Shown piece by piece: positions 1-9,482 of a DNA stretch of 64,000 nucleotides (within the stretch, counting starts at the first letter, position 1; each line of letters opens with the position of its first letter). The DNA comes from Kordiimonas sp. SCSIO 12603 (GTDB lineage: Bacteria; Pseudomonadota; Alphaproteobacteria; Sphingomonadales; Kordiimonadaceae), in contig NZ_CP073748.1 of NCBI RefSeq assembly GCF_024398035.1, positions 2,703,520 through 2,767,519 on the forward strand. Reading direction: 5' to 3'. Below the pieces are notes generated by a model, which did not search any database, was not told where the DNA came from, and saw nothing but the letters and a program-made list of their open reading frames with translations. The position numbers and the translations under genes were made by a program.

Positions 1-132
1 TCCGTAGTTCAGGCCACGTATGAAAAATAGTAATGCAGAAGCAAGGATCATTACCATTGAGAAGGCGAGTGCAACCTTACGCATTCCCAGAAATTTAATG
101 TTCGTGTTATCTGGAACGAGACGTAAATTCAT
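1..132 (-). CDS. secF: Protein translocase subunit SecF (5' part only)
   Basis: Only the first 44 codons are in the window; the gene continues beyond base 1. The ATG at 132 is preceded by a strong GGAGGGG ribosome-binding site. The fragment has a short cytoplasmic N-terminus, one hydrophobic segment (about residues 20-38) and ends in LNYG, the position where SecF proteins read LNYGIDF before the first periplasmic domain. It starts 11 bases after secD, the usual secD-secF order. SecDF uses the proton gradient to help pull exported proteins through SecYEG. The identification rests on this context plus the short N-terminal match. Confidence 0.9.
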   Translation of the reverse strand, partial: MNLRLVPDNTNIKFLGMRKVALAFSMVMILASALLFFIRGLNYG

Positions 133-143
133 CAGTCCCCTCC

Positions 144-1742
144 TTAAATTGGCAATCTGGCTGGGCGCGCGCGCTTAAGCCAGAGCGATAGAATAAAGCG
201 AGTAAGAACAATCGCTGTAAACATGGATGTAAGAATACCTACAGCCAGTGTTACCGCGAAGCCTTGCACAGGCCCTGAACCGAGAAGGTAAAGAACCGCA
301 GCCGCAATAAACGTGGTGATGTTTGCATCAATGATAGTAGAGAACGCTTGACCATACCCCTGCTCCATGGATTGGAAAGGGTTCTTGCCCATAGTTTGTT
401 CTTCCCGGATACGCTCGAACACAAGCACGTTCGCATCCACCGCCATACCAATTGTCAGTACAATACCTGCAATACCAGGCAACGTAAGTGTTGCCTGAAA
501 TAGGCTAAGTGCACCCATAATAAGGATAAGGTTAGTGATCAGCGCCACATTAGCTGCAAGACCAAAGCGGCCATAACTCACGACCATGTAAACGATAACT
601 GCAATGAAACCAATCATAGAAGCAAGCTTACCGGCAGCAACACCATCAGCACCAATATCAGCACCGACAGTCTTCTGCCGCTCCACCTGCAATTTCACAG
701 GCAGTGCACCGGATTTCAGAAGCGTCGCTAATTCTTGAGCAGCAGTAATATCACCCATATTGGTAATTTGGCCAGAACCACCCAGAATTGGGCTTACAAT
801 GCGTGGAGCACTAATTACCAAGTCATCAAGCACAATTGCAAAAGGACGACCAATGTTATCCTGCGTGTGCTTGGCGAAACGTTTTGAACCAGATGTATTA
901 AAAGCAAATGAAACTGCAGGCTGGCCACGATCATCAAATGCTGGAGCTGCATTGGTAAGATCATCACCAGCGACAATTTCGCGCTCAAACACTACGATAG
1001 AGCCGCCATCTTTCATCGGCAAAATCTTCTGATTTGATCGAATACGTCCAGCTTCAATATCTGTAGCAGAAATATTTGTCGCCACATCATGGAAGGACAG
1101 TTTGGCTGTTTTACCAACAAGATCAATAATCGCTTTAGGATCATCAGCTCCCGGTACTTCAAGGATAATACGGTTATTACCTTGTGGCTTCAGGGTGATC
1201 TCCTTTACACCTTCAGGGTCAACACGCTTGCGAATTACCTCTATAGAGCGTGCGATTGCGTCACGCTGCTGTGCAATAACACCTTGCTCGGTAAGTGTAA
1301 GACGGAAAGAAGCACCATTATTTTCCATGGTTACTTCTTGAACGCCACCACCAAGAGGGCTGGTACCAATTTGCGCTTGTGTAAGTGGGCGTAGTTTCTG
1401 TTTTGCCAGTTCGATCATATCATCGTTAGCAACATCAAAAACCACTGAGTTATTATTGGTTTTAATCCGACGGAAGGAAAGTCCTCGCTCGGCAGAACGA
1501 ACCGCACGCACTTCATCAGCAAGCTTTGTAAGCCTTGCTTTCACAACATCTTCGGTCTTCGCTTCAAAAAGAATATAAACCCCGCCTCTTAGATCAAGGC
1601 CAAGGCTTAGTGCTTTCGAGGGCATATAGTCTGGCAAGCTTGCTCGCTGCTCTTCCGAAAGAAAGTTCGGAACAGAGGTAAGAATGCCCAGGAATACTAC
1701 AGCCAAAATCATCAGCACTTTCCATTTTGGAAAGTTTAGCAT
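144..1742 (-). CDS. secD: Protein translocase subunit SecD
   Basis: 532 residues, normal for SecD. It has an N-terminal membrane anchor, then LGLDLRGGVYILFEA (about 47-61), the family signature opening the periplasmic P1 region. The C-terminal half holds the five-helix RND-like membrane domain with AVDANVLVFERIREE, containing the conserved D and R of transmembrane segment 4. SecD with SecF and YajC forms the accessory complex that completes Sec-dependent export using the proton motive force. It lies between yajC upstream and secF downstream on the same strand, so a yajC-secD-secF operon is very likely. Nothing looks truncated. Confidence 0.97.
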   Translation of the reverse strand: MLNFPKWKVLMILAVVFLGILTSVPNFLSEEQRASLPDYMPSKALSLGLDLRGGVYILFEAKTEDVVKARLTKLADEVRAVRSAERGLSFRRIKTNNNSVVFDVANDDMIELAKQKLRPLTQAQIGTSPLGGGVQEVTMENNGASFRLTLTEQGVIAQQRDAIARSIEVIRKRVDPEGVKEITLKPQGNNRIILEVPGADDPKAIIDLVGKTAKLSFHDVATNISATDIEAGRIRSNQKILPMKDGGSIVVFEREIVAGDDLTNAAPAFDDRGQPAVSFAFNTSGSKRFAKHTQDNIGRPFAIVLDDLVISAPRIVSPILGGSGQITNMGDITAAQELATLLKSGALPVKLQVERQKTVGADIGADGVAAGKLASMIGFIAVIVYMVVSYGRFGLAANVALITNLILIMGALSLFQATLTLPGIAGIVLTIGMAVDANVLVFERIREEQTMGKNPFQSMEQGYGQAFSTIIDANITTFIAAAVLYLLGSGPVQGFAVTLAVGILTSMFTAIVLTRFILSLWLKRARPARLPI

Positions 1743-1762
1743 GACGTGTCCCCTAAATACTT

Positions 1763-1787
1763 CAAGCCCGGTACTAGACCGGGCTTG
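1763..1787 (-). other. Perfect 10-bp hairpin between yajC and secD
   Basis: CAAGCCCGGT, a five-base loop and ACCGGGCTTG form a perfect stem in the 55-base gap between yajC and secD. No T-run follows on the minus strand, so it is not a classical terminator. An mRNA processing or stabilising element that sets the ratio of YajC to SecDF is one possibility (inference). Confidence 0.6.
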
Positions 1788-1797
1788 GTAACTTCAA

Positions 1798-2127
1798 TTA
1801 CTTGCTGTCAGTTTTCACTGGCTCGTTTTTGCTGCGCACTTCTGTAAGCGTGCTTTTCACAACACGCACGCGCACATCATTTGCCAGTTCAACTTCAATT
1901 TCATTCTCATCTTTTACTTTAGTAACCTTACCAATAAGACCACCAGCAGTTACTACTGTATCACCACGAGAAACATTGTTCACCATTTCACGGTGATCTT
2001 TCATTTTCTTGTTCTGCGGGCGCAGAATAAGGAACCAGAACACAACTACGATCAGAACAAGTGGAAGCATTGTATCAAACAAGCTTGGTTGCGGTGCAGC
2101 TTGTGCAATAACCGGCAAAGAAAACAT
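1798..2127 (-). CDS. yajC: Preprotein translocase subunit YajC
   Basis: 109 residues. One N-terminal transmembrane helix (about 18-37) is followed by LRPQNKKMKDHREMV, the signature of YajC, and a small basic cytoplasmic domain (GDTVVTAGGLIGKV). YajC binds the SecDF complex at the inner membrane and supports export; it is usually dispensable. It is the first gene of the yajC-secD-secF run, with a 55-base gap to secD that holds a strong hairpin. Confidence 0.95.
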   Translation of the reverse strand: MFSLPVIAQAAPQPSLFDTMLPLVLIVVVFWFLILRPQNKKMKDHREMVNNVSRGDTVVTAGGLIGKVTKVKDENEIEVELANDVRVRVVKSTLTEVRSKNEPVKTDSK

Positions 2128-2276
2128 ATGGTTAAACCTCTTCTAAAGGGAAACTAGCGCCCCGATATAAATCTCATGGCGGGACTATAGCTTTCTCAGG
2201 CTTAAATGCAACAGCAGCCTCGCTTAAAAGCAGTTCCCGTGGTATGTCCTGAACCCTAAATGGTAAACGGGAAAAG

Positions 2277-3164
2277 GTGATACAAGTGGCAACATTCTCG
2301 AAAGATTCTGATGAAGCACTTATCCATGCTGTAACTGCACTTGCTGAAGCAATCTCAAAACAATCTTCGCCTTCAATTGTCTTTCCAGAACAATCTGATG
2401 CTCAAGCATTTGTTTTTTCACCAGAAACCAATAACTTGCGAGCAGTAAAAAACATCGCCGCACCAAGGTTGGATCTTTTACTTGGTATTGACCGCACAAA
2501 GAACACTCTCCTTGAAAATTCACAGCGATTTGCAAAAGGTTTTAGCGCAAATAACGCACTATTGTGGGGTGCGCGAGGTATGGGAAAAAGCACTCTCATC
2601 AAAGCCATTCATAATCACCTAGTTCAGGAATTTGGAAAAGAGGCACCATCTCTTGTTGAAATTCATAGAGAAGATATTTCAGAACTTCCTGAACTTATGA
2701 ATGTGCTTCGTGCGTCAAACCGTACCTTCATTCTTTTCTGCGATGATCTATCCTTCAATCGACCGGACCGGGATTTCAAGGCTCTTAAATCAGTCCTCGA
2801 AGGAGGGCTTGAAGGCAGGCCAGATAACGTGATTTTCTATGCCTCTTCTAACCGACGTCACCTTCTGCCTCGTCAAATGGCTGATCAAGAAAGCGCTATC
2901 GGTATTCACCCTAACGAATCTATGGATGAAACCATCGCCCTTTCAGATCGATTTGGCCTGTGGTTAGGTTTTCACGCGGCAGATCAGACAGACTATCTAG
3001 CCATTATCGAAGGCTATATCGCAGAATTTCAGCTAAACCCAAGGCATGACTGGAAACATGATGCGCTCGAGTGGGCAAAAACTCGGGGCAACCGGTCAGG
3101 CAGAACTGCTTGGCAATATGTAAATAATCTCGCCGGTGAATTGGAACAGAAAATCAAATTCTGA
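2277..3164 (+). CDS. DUF815-family AAA+ ATP-binding protein
   Basis: 295 residues with a Walker A WGARGMGKSTLIKA (about 98-111), a Walker B-like region FILFCDDLSF, and an arginine-finger-like SSNRRHLLPR followed by the DRFGLWLGF sensor region. This matches the DUF815 family of AAA+ ATPases, common in Proteobacteria beside the serS-surE-sec genes but of unknown function. The GTG at 2277 is the best-placed start, with only a weak upstream purine run; a second in-frame GTG lies nine bases later. Its stop is one base from the end of the convergent NlpD-like gene. Confidence 0.85.
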   Translation: MIQVATFSKDSDEALIHAVTALAEAISKQSSPSIVFPEQSDAQAFVFSPETNNLRAVKNIAAPRLDLLLGIDRTKNTLLENSQRFAKGFSANNALLWGARGMGKSTLIKAIHNHLVQEFGKEAPSLVEIHREDISELPELMNVLRASNRTFILFCDDLSFNRPDRDFKALKSVLEGGLEGRPDNVIFYASSNRRHLLPRQMADQESAIGIHPNESMDETIALSDRFGLWLGFHAADQTDYLAIIEGYIAEFQLNPRHDWKHDALEWAKTRGNRSGRTAWQYVNNLAGELEQKIKF

Positions 3165-3165
3165 T

Positions 3166-4206
3166 CTAACTTGAAAGATGCCGTAGCGGATCAAGTGCTC
3201 GGCGGCCTTTTCTGATTTCAAAATGAAGCTGTGGGCTTGCAACACCGCCTGTTGAACCGACACGGGCTACAACTTGACCTTTTTTCACTCGCTGGCCCTG
3301 ACGCACAAGAATACGTTCATTATGCGCATATGCTGTAACCCAGCCTTCAGCATGCTTCACTAAAAGAAGGTTTCCATAACCTTCAAGCGCATTAGATGCA
3401 TAAACCACCACTCCAGCTTCAGCGGCTTTCACTGGTGTACCAGCCTTTGCAAGAATATTAATACCGTCATTGTGAAGCCCTCCTTCACGAGGACCAAAGC
3501 GAGAGGCTATTTTGCCAGTTACGGGCCAAACGAAGCCAGAACTTGTTCTTGGCGGCGGTGTTGGTATCGCAACCGAACGACCTCTCGGGCGAGGTTTAGG
3601 TTTTGTTGTTATCACAGGAGTACTAGAAGCTACCTGTGTTGAGCCAGCAGTTGCCCCGCCTGGAAGCTTCAGTTTTTGCCCTACACTCAATGTGTATGGT
3701 TTACGAATACTGTTCACTCGCATCAATGAGGACACAGTCACCCCATACCGCCGCGAAATACTGTAGCCCGTTTCCCCTCTTTTCACCACATGCACGCGGG
3801 CACTTGGCACTTGCAAGCGCTGTCCAACCGCGAGTGCATAAGGCGCACGCAATCGGTTTGCGGTAATCAAGGAACGTACCGGCACCCCAGTACGGCGAGA
3901 AATAGCATAAAGCGTATCGCCTTTACGCACAGTAATGGTACCAGCAGAAGCCTGTACTAAAGGTGTGGGAGTTGATCTTGGTCGAGATGAGCTAGCTGTC
4001 TGCCTACGTGGTGCAGTTTGAACGGTTTTCTTGCCGCTATGCGCTCTACGCGGGTTCCATTTAGGATCCGGGAGAGGAAGCGGTGCGTGACGGATATTAT
4101 AAACAGGTTTAACTGCAGCAGGATCAAACGTATTCCCAGAAGAACACGCTGAAACCACCAAAGCGGAGATAACCGCCAATACTGTGCCTGTTTGGAACTT
4201 TTTCAC
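3166..4206 (-). CDS. NlpD-like lipoprotein with two LysM domains and an M23 peptidase domain
   Basis: Using the GTG at 4206, which has a strong GTGGAGG ribosome site nine bases upstream, the protein has 346 residues and begins with a lipoprotein signal ending VVSAC. An in-frame ATG at 4251 exists but would bury the signal peptide. Two LysM modules (ITVRKGDTLYAISRRTGV and VHVVKRGETGYSISRRYGV) should bind peptidoglycan. The C-terminal M23 domain has HNDGINI and LHFEIRKGRR; the usual HxxxD first zinc pair is altered to HNDG, with N and D still present, and HAEG and HFE histidines remain. It could be an active endopeptidase or, like E. coli NlpD/EnvC, an activator of cell-division amidases. Downstream of surE. 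Confidence 0.9.
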   Translation of the reverse strand: MKKFQTGTVLAVISALVVSACSSGNTFDPAAVKPVYNIRHAPLPLPDPKWNPRRAHSGKKTVQTAPRRQTASSSRPRSTPTPLVQASAGTITVRKGDTLYAISRRTGVPVRSLITANRLRAPYALAVGQRLQVPSARVHVVKRGETGYSISRRYGVTVSSLMRVNSIRKPYTLSVGQKLKLPGGATAGSTQVASSTPVITTKPKPRPRGRSVAIPTPPPRTSSGFVWPVTGKIASRFGPREGGLHNDGINILAKAGTPVKAAEAGVVVYASNALEGYGNLLLVKHAEGWVTAYAHNERILVRQGQRVKKGQVVARVGSTGGVASPQLHFEIRKGRRALDPLRHLSS

Positions 4207-4275
4207 AAATCCTCCACCCTTGTCATAAGCAGAATAACCATATCTGCTCATAAGGGCAACAGGGAGAAACCCCTG

Positions 4276-5058
4276 TTATGTGAAGCTTTTTTCAAGCGCT
4301 GGCGCGATTGCTTTACGTGCCTTGTGATGAGTAAGATCAAGATGAAGCGGTGTAACAGAAATCCATTTCTCACGCACACTCTTGATATCAGTTTCATGTC
4401 CCGGAAGACCAACTTCACGGCCAAGGCCAAACCAGAAATATTTAAAGCCACGCGGATCAACACGCTCTTCGATGTTATTCCCAATCATCTCACGTCGGCC
4501 CTGCTCTGTTACACGTACACCTTCAATTTCCTCAGGTGGAAACGCTGGAAAATTCACGTTCATCAACACATCTTCAGGCCAGTCGACGCTTATCAGGTCA
4601 CGGATAACATCCGGTGCAAACTTCTCAGCTGTTTCCCATTTGGTCGTTTGGTTCGGACGAATACATAAACTCAGCGCAATTGAAGGAATAGCGGCGAGCG
4701 TACCTTCCATTGCTACAGATACAGTCCCTGAATAAGTAACGTCTTCAGCAAGGTTTCCTCCCCGGTTAATACCGGAGAGGATAAGTGTTGGCAGATTATC
4801 AGCCATAATATGATTTACGGCCATCATCACACAGTCAGTCGGCGTACCGCTTACCGCAAAACGCTTTTCGCCGGCCTGACGCACACGGATTGGCTTTGTA
4901 AGGGTAAGTGAATGCCCTGCGCCTGATTGTTCGCTCTCAGGCGCTACAATCCATACATCGTCGCTCAGTTGGCGTGCAATCTTCTCAAGAATTGCAATAC
5001 CCGGCGCGTTGATGCCGTCGTCATTTGAAATCAGGACACGCTGCGTGGAAATGGCCAT
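4276..5058 (-). CDS. surE: 5'/3'-nucleotidase SurE
   Basis: 260 residues, normal length. The N-terminal ISNDDGINAPGI carries the conserved metal-binding DD pair, and SGINRGGNLAEDVTYSGTVSVAMEG is the active-site loop of SurE phosphatases, which remove phosphate from nucleoside monophosphates and may help stationary-phase survival. It starts four bases after serS ends, so it is probably translationally coupled. The pcm gene often found next to surE is absent here. Confidence 0.97.
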   Translation of the reverse strand: MAISTQRVLISNDDGINAPGIAILEKIARQLSDDVWIVAPESEQSGAGHSLTLTKPIRVRQAGEKRFAVSGTPTDCVMMAVNHIMADNLPTLILSGINRGGNLAEDVTYSGTVSVAMEGTLAAIPSIALSLCIRPNQTTKWETAEKFAPDVIRDLISVDWPEDVLMNVNFPAFPPEEIEGVRVTEQGRREMIGNNIEERVDPRGFKYFWFGLGREVGLPGHETDIKSVREKWISVTPLHLDLTHHKARKAIAPALEKSFT

Positions 5059-5062
5059 GGCT

Positions 5063-6340
5063 TTATGCTCCGATCACATCAACGCCGCCCATGTACGAGC
5101 GAAGAGCTTCAGGAACACGGATTGTACCGTCCGCCTGCTGATAGTTTTCAATCACTGCAATCAGCGTACGTCCAACCGCAAGGCCTGAACCATTCAGCGT
5201 ATGAACAAACGTGGTTTTCTTTTCACCTTTCGGACGACAACGCATTTTCATGCGGCGTGCCTGGAAATCACCCATAACACTACAGCTTGAAATTTCTCGG
5301 TAACGGCCCTGTCCCGGAAGATATACTTCCAGATCATATGTACGGCGCGCACCAAAGCCAATATCGCCTGTGCAAAGTTTAACAACACGGTATGGCAGGT
5401 GAAGGCGCTTCAACACTTCTTCTGCACAGCCTGTCATACGCTCAAGCTCTTCATCGCTTTGCTCAGGCGTTGTTACAGAAACCATTTCCACCTTTGCGAA
5501 CTGGTGTTGACGGATCATGCCGCGTGTATCACGGCCCGCAGAACCAGCTTCCGCTCGGAAACACTGGCTAAGTGCTGTAAAGCGAAGCGGCAATGTTGCT
5601 TCATCAAGAATTTCACCAGAATGAAGGTTCGTTAGCGTTACCTCAGATGTTGGGATTAACCAATGATCTGTGGTCGTTTTAAAGGCATCTTCACCAAACT
5701 TCGGGAGCTGGCCGGTACCGTAGAGTGCGCTATCACGCACCATTACAGGTGTTACCATTTCTTCATAACCGTGCTCATTCACGTGCAGATCAATCATAAA
5801 CTGGCCGATAGCACGCTCAAGGCGGGCAAGACCACCTTTCAACACTACAAAACGAGAGCCAGAAAGCTTCGCCGCACGTTCAAAGTCCATCATGCCCAGT
5901 GCTTCGCCAATATCGAAATGCTCTTTCGCATCAAAGTCGAATGCAGCAGGCTTACCCCACGCGCGAACTTCTTCATTATCTTCTTCATCATCGCCATCTG
6001 GAATATCGTCATAAACCATATTCGGCAGGCTCATTAGAAGATTATTAAGTTCAGCACCAAGCGCACGCTCTTTTTCTTCAAGATCAGCGAGCTTGGTTTT
6101 AAGTTCTGCAACTTCCGCCATCAGCGCTTGAGCTTCTTCCTCATTACCCTGCCCTTTGGCTTTACCAATAAGTTTTGATGCTTCATTGCGGCGGGCCTGT
6201 GCAGTTTGCGCTTCTGTCGCCAGCGAACGGTGATCCGAGTCCAGCTTCAGAATTTCAGCGGAGCGCGCTTCCTCACCACGGCGAGCAAGAGCAGCATCAA
6301 AGGCTTCTGGATTTTCACGAATGAACTTCAGATCAAACAT
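5063..6340 (-). CDS. serS: Serine--tRNA ligase
   Basis: 425 residues. The N-terminal coiled-coil arm that contacts the long variable arm of tRNA-Ser spans about residues 30-110. Class II motif 2 is [21 protein letters not shown] and motif 3 is [18 protein letters not shown] near the C-terminus. The enzyme charges tRNA-Ser and also tRNA-Sec where present. It sits 44 bases after tatC and four bases before surE in the long minus-strand run. Confidence 0.98.
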   Translation of the reverse strand: MFDLKFIRENPEAFDAALARRGEEARSAEILKLDSDHRSLATEAQTAQARRNEASKLIGKAKGQGNEEEAQALMAEVAELKTKLADLEEKERALGAELNNLLMSLPNMVYDDIPDGDDEEDNEEVRAWGKPAAFDFDAKEHFDIGEALGMMDFERAAKLSGSRFVVLKGGLARLERAIGQFMIDLHVNEHGYEEMVTPVMVRDSALYGTGQLPKFGEDAFKTTTDHWLIPTSEVTLTNLHSGEILDEATLPLRFTALSQCFRAEAGSAGRDTRGMIRQHQFAKVEMVSVTTPEQSDEELERMTGCAEEVLKRLHLPYRVVKLCTGDIGFGARRTYDLEVYLPGQGRYREISSCSVMGDFQARRMKMRCRPKGEKKTTFVHTLNGSGLAVGRTLIAVIENYQQADGTIRVPEALRSYMGGVDVIGA

Positions 6341-6384
6341 TTTGGGATATCCCGTAGTTAATTTATGGCAAGAATGCCGTGATA

Positions 6385-7218
6385 TTAGGTATTTTCAGCT
6401 TCTTCCTGTTCGCGTTTCTTTTCAGTCATCGCGATAAGAAGAATAGAAAGCTCATATAATAGCAGGATAGGAATGCCAAGTGCGATTTGGCTAATTGGGT
6501 CTGGCGGCGTTAAAAAAGCAGCAACAAGGAAGGTGCCAACGACTGTATATGCACGTTTTTCCCGAAGCCCTTGAGCTGTAACAATACCTGCACGTCCCAT
6601 TAAGGTAAGAGCGACTGGCAGCAAGAATGCTACACCAAAGCCGAATATCATTTTCATGATAAGCGCGAGATATTCATCTACCTTCGCTTCCGCCGCAATC
6701 GCAATACCGCCGTTTGTTGCAGTTTGTTCAAAGCTCAACAAAAATTCCCAGGCAAACGGTATCACAACGAAATAGGCAAGCGACCCGCCCATTGCGAAAA
6801 GAACAGGTGTCGCCACCAGAAACGGTAGGAAAGCACGTTTTTCATTACTGTATAAACCCGGCGCTACAAACTTCCATATCTGGAGTGCAAGAAGTGGGAA
6901 TGTCACGATAAAGGCTGCGTACAGAGCAACCTTTAGATTAACCACAAAACCTTCCAGAAGGCCTGTGAAAATCATCCGTGCACCTTCTTTACCTTCAGTC
7001 GCGACAACATAAGGGCGTGCTAAAATCTGAAAAATCTCTTCTGAAAAGAAAAGTGCAATACCAAAGGTAATAATCATCCCGATGAGCACCTTAATCAGAC
7101 GACTACGAAGTTCTGTCAGATGTGAAAGAAGCGGTGCACGGCTCGCATCGATTTCAGTATCATCATCAATAATATCTGGTTTAGCAGCATCGCCATCAAA
7201 TTTATCAGGGGTCATCAT
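6385..7218 (-). CDS. tatC: Sec-independent protein translocase TatC
   Basis: 277 residues with six predicted transmembrane segments. The N-terminus has [13 protein letters not shown], the TatC signature containing the conserved Glu that contacts the twin-arginine signal. [33 protein letters not shown] is the first periplasmic loop region. TatC with TatB is the receptor for folded Tat substrates. It overlaps tatB by four bases (ATGA), showing translational coupling. A charged acidic N-terminal extension of about 25 residues precedes the conserved part. Confidence 0.97.
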   Translation of the reverse strand: MMTPDKFDGDAAKPDIIDDDTEIDASRAPLLSHLTELRSRLIKVLIGMIITFGIALFFSEEIFQILARPYVVATEGKEGARMIFTGLLEGFVVNLKVALYAAFIVTFPLLALQIWKFVAPGLYSNEKRAFLPFLVATPVLFAMGGSLAYFVVIPFAWEFLLSFEQTATNGGIAIAAEAKVDEYLALIMKMIFGFGVAFLLPVALTLMGRAGIVTAQGLREKRAYTVVGTFLVAAFLTPPDPISQIALGIPILLLYELSILLIAMTEKKREQEEAENT

Positions 7219-7565
7219 GCTTTATCCCCTTCATCTGATGGCTTTTTTTCTGCCTCTTCTGTCGCATCCGCAATCCCCTGAGCTTCACGCTCACGGTTAG
7301 CCATAATATGCTCAGTGATTTCCTCCGGGCTCATACCCGGGCGGAGACCTTCCTCCTTGCGGAGATCATTAAACGGATCCGCTTCACGCTCAGCTTCCGC
7401 AGCCAAGGTTTCGATACCATCACGAAACTCTGCCGTCAGCTCTCGTCCTTTACGAACGATGCCGCCAACAGCTCTCAGAAGTTTAGGCAGCTCTTTAGGC
7501 CCGACAACAATAAGCGCCAGTACCCCAACAATGAATATTTCCATTGCACCAATTTCAGGTATCAT
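7215..7565 (-). CDS. tatB: Sec-independent protein translocase TatB
   Basis: 116 residues. An N-terminal membrane helix with the characteristic Glu-x6-Gly pattern (MEIFIVGVLALIVVGPKELP) and a PKxLP hinge are followed by an amphipathic helix and a long charged tail. This distinguishes TatB from TatA. TatB and TatC together bind twin-arginine signal peptides. It lies 23 bases downstream of tatA and overlaps tatC by four bases. Confidence 0.95.
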   Translation of the reverse strand: MIPEIGAMEIFIVGVLALIVVGPKELPKLLRAVGGIVRKGRELTAEFRDGIETLAAEAEREADPFNDLRKEEGLRPGMSPEEITEHIMANREREAQGIADATEEAEKKPSDEGDKA

Positions 7566-7588
7566 GGAATAGTTCCGCCTTTAAAAGG

Positions 7589-7822
7589 TTAGCTTTCAGA
7601 CTTTTCTTTAATGTCTGTATTAACCTTTGTTGCTTCGCCTTCAATTGTTTTATCTTCAACTGACTTTGGCTCAGCAGCCTCTTCCTCTGCACCTTCTTTC
7701 AGCCCCTTACGGAAGCTCGTGATGCCTTTGGCAACATCACCCATCAGGCCAGAGATTTTACCACGCCCGAAAAGAAGAAGCGCCAATAGAACTACTAATG
7801 CAATTTGCCATGGTCCAGGCAT
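7589..7822 (-). CDS. tatA: Sec-independent protein translocase TatA
   Basis: 77 residues from the ATG at 7822. I chose this start because the bases just upstream include GGAG at proper spacing; the ATG at 7837 would add five residues. The membrane helix ([19 protein letters not shown]), the FGRGK hinge and the amphipathic helix with GLKEG match TatA, which polymerises to form the passage for folded Tat substrates. First of the tatABC genes, 42 bases after scpB. Confidence 0.93.
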   Translation of the reverse strand: MPGPWQIALVVLLALLLFGRGKISGLMGDVAKGITSFRKGLKEGAEEEAAEPKSVEDKTIEGEATKVNTDIKEKSES

Positions 7823-7864
7823 AGTCTCACTCTCCATAAGCCGGAAATTCCGGTCATTTTATCA

Positions 7865-8665
7865 CTAAAGCAACAGCCCCAGTTGCGTTGTTTCATTTGT
7901 AGGTTCTTCAACAGCCACATTTTCTTCACTAGCGGAAGGTGCTGCTTGAAGTTCCTCTTCTACTATTTCTTCATCCTGAAGATCACGTTCCTGCCGGATC
8001 TTTTCAGCGGCCTCGCGTTCAGATTTTGCGATTGCTTCCTCTAGATCAATTTGGTTGTCATCTTCTTCATCTTCAGTGCTCTTACCCGGCTCAGGTATGC
8101 CGCCCATCTTATCAAGAGCAACATCTACTGTATCCAGAAGGCCTGCCGCCTTAAGTTCTTTAAGCCCAGGTAAATCTTTAATAGATTCAATACCAAAGTG
8201 AATAAGAAATTCATCTGTTGTACCGTATGTTACCGGTCTACCCGGTGTTTTACGGCGCCCCATAAGTTTCACCCAACCCGCTTCTATAAGAACATCCAGT
8301 GTTCCTTTAGATATGGTAACACCGCGAATATCTTCAATCTCTGCTCTGGTCACTGGTTGGTGATATGCAATGATTGAAAGTGTTTCCACTGCAGCTCGTG
8401 ACAGCTTGCGAGGTTCATCCACTTCCTTGCGCAGAAGAAAAGACAGATCGCTCGCTGTACGGAACATATATTTATCAGCCACAAGCACGAGGTTTACGCC
8501 GCGCGTGCTGTATTCTTCGATGAGAGCCTCAATATGGGCGTCTACTTCAACACCTTCTGGCATACGCTCCGCAATATCACTGGGCGACAACGGCTGTTCG
8601 CTTGCGAACAGGATCGCTTCCACCATTCTGCGATGTTCCATTTGCCTATCTGTCGTCTCAGTCAT
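7865..8665 (-). CDS. scpB: Segregation and condensation protein ScpB
   Basis: 266 residues from the ATG at 8665, which overlaps the end of scpA by eight bases; a longer reading to 8698 adds 11 residues. Two winged-helix domains are visible; AVETLSIIAYHQPVTRAEIEDIRGV and GRRKTPGRPVTYGTTDEFLIHFG are family signatures. The C-terminal 80 residues are a low-complexity acidic tail. ScpB dimers bind the kleisin ScpA and, with SMC, form the bacterial condensin that compacts and separates chromosomes. Confidence 0.95.
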   Translation of the reverse strand: MTETTDRQMEHRRMVEAILFASEQPLSPSDIAERMPEGVEVDAHIEALIEEYSTRGVNLVLVADKYMFRTASDLSFLLRKEVDEPRKLSRAAVETLSIIAYHQPVTRAEIEDIRGVTISKGTLDVLIEAGWVKLMGRRKTPGRPVTYGTTDEFLIHFGIESIKDLPGLKELKAAGLLDTVDVALDKMGGIPEPGKSTEDEEDDNQIDLEEAIAKSEREAAEKIRQERDLQDEEIVEEELQAAPSASEENVAVEEPTNETTQLGLLL

Positions 8666-9482
8666 TCGTTGCAGTATCCCTGGTCGGGTCATCCTCATCC
8701 CGGTGTCTTAAATATATTGGTCCAAACGCTTCCATCTGGCGCAAATCAGCCTGACCCTGCCGCGCTAACTCTAGGCTTGCTGCGAACATGCTGGCAAGTG
8801 CAGACTTACGCAGTCTTTGATCTTTCAATTCTTCCGGAAGAAAAGTTGAAAGCGTTGACCATGTAAATGCAGTGCCAATCAGGTCTGAAAGGCGTTCGAT
8901 CGCGTCTTCTAGCGCAAAAACAGGTCTGCGCTCAATTTTTATTTCGGTAACGGTGTGTTTTTGTCGATTATCCGCATAAGCACGAAGAAGTTCATAGAGC
9001 GTCACATCATACGCTCCATTCTTCATCAGCTTTAGACCTTCAGGAGCCCCTCGGCGGAAAACGTCCCTACCCATACGGTCACGTCCCATAATCTGGGCAC
9101 CCACCTCACGCATGGCCTCAAGCCTTTGCAGACGAAGTTGTAGGCGGAAAGCAAGCTCTTCCGCACTTGGTTCTTCATCATTTTCTTCTTTTGGAAGTAG
9201 TAGGCGAGATTTCAGATAAGCAAGCCACGCAGCCATAACTAAATAATCGGCAGCCAACTCAAGCTTCAATCGCCTTGCGGCTGAAACAAACTCAAGGAAC
9301 TGTTCCACCAGCTCAAGAATTGAAATTTGAGCCAGATCAACTTTTTGAGCGCGCGCAAGTGTAAGAAGTACATCTAGAGGGCCTTCAAAGCCCTCCATAT
9401 GCAGTACAAGCTGGTTTGGATCACCCTCAGCGGTATCAATCCGCTCCTGTACCGGGCTATCCTCTTCAAACACTTCAACCAT
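8658..9482 (-). CDS. scpA: Segregation and condensation protein ScpA
   Basis: 274 residues. The N-terminal LHMEGFEGPLDVLLTLARAQKVDL and AADYLVMAAWLAYLKSRLLLP are classic ScpA (kleisin) motifs that bind the SMC neck; the C-terminal winged helix contacts the SMC head. Its ATG overlaps the stop codon of the M50-like gene upstream by one base (TAATG) and its end overlaps scpB, so these genes are translationally coupled. Confidence 0.96.
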   Translation of the reverse strand: MVEVFEEDSPVQERIDTAEGDPNQLVLHMEGFEGPLDVLLTLARAQKVDLAQISILELVEQFLEFVSAARRLKLELAADYLVMAAWLAYLKSRLLLPKEENDEEPSAEELAFRLQLRLQRLEAMREVGAQIMGRDRMGRDVFRRGAPEGLKLMKNGAYDVTLYELLRAYADNRQKHTVTEIKIERRPVFALEDAIERLSDLIGTAFTWSTLSTFLPEELKDQRLRKSALASMFAASLELARQGQADLRQMEAFGPIYLRHRDEDDPTRDTATND

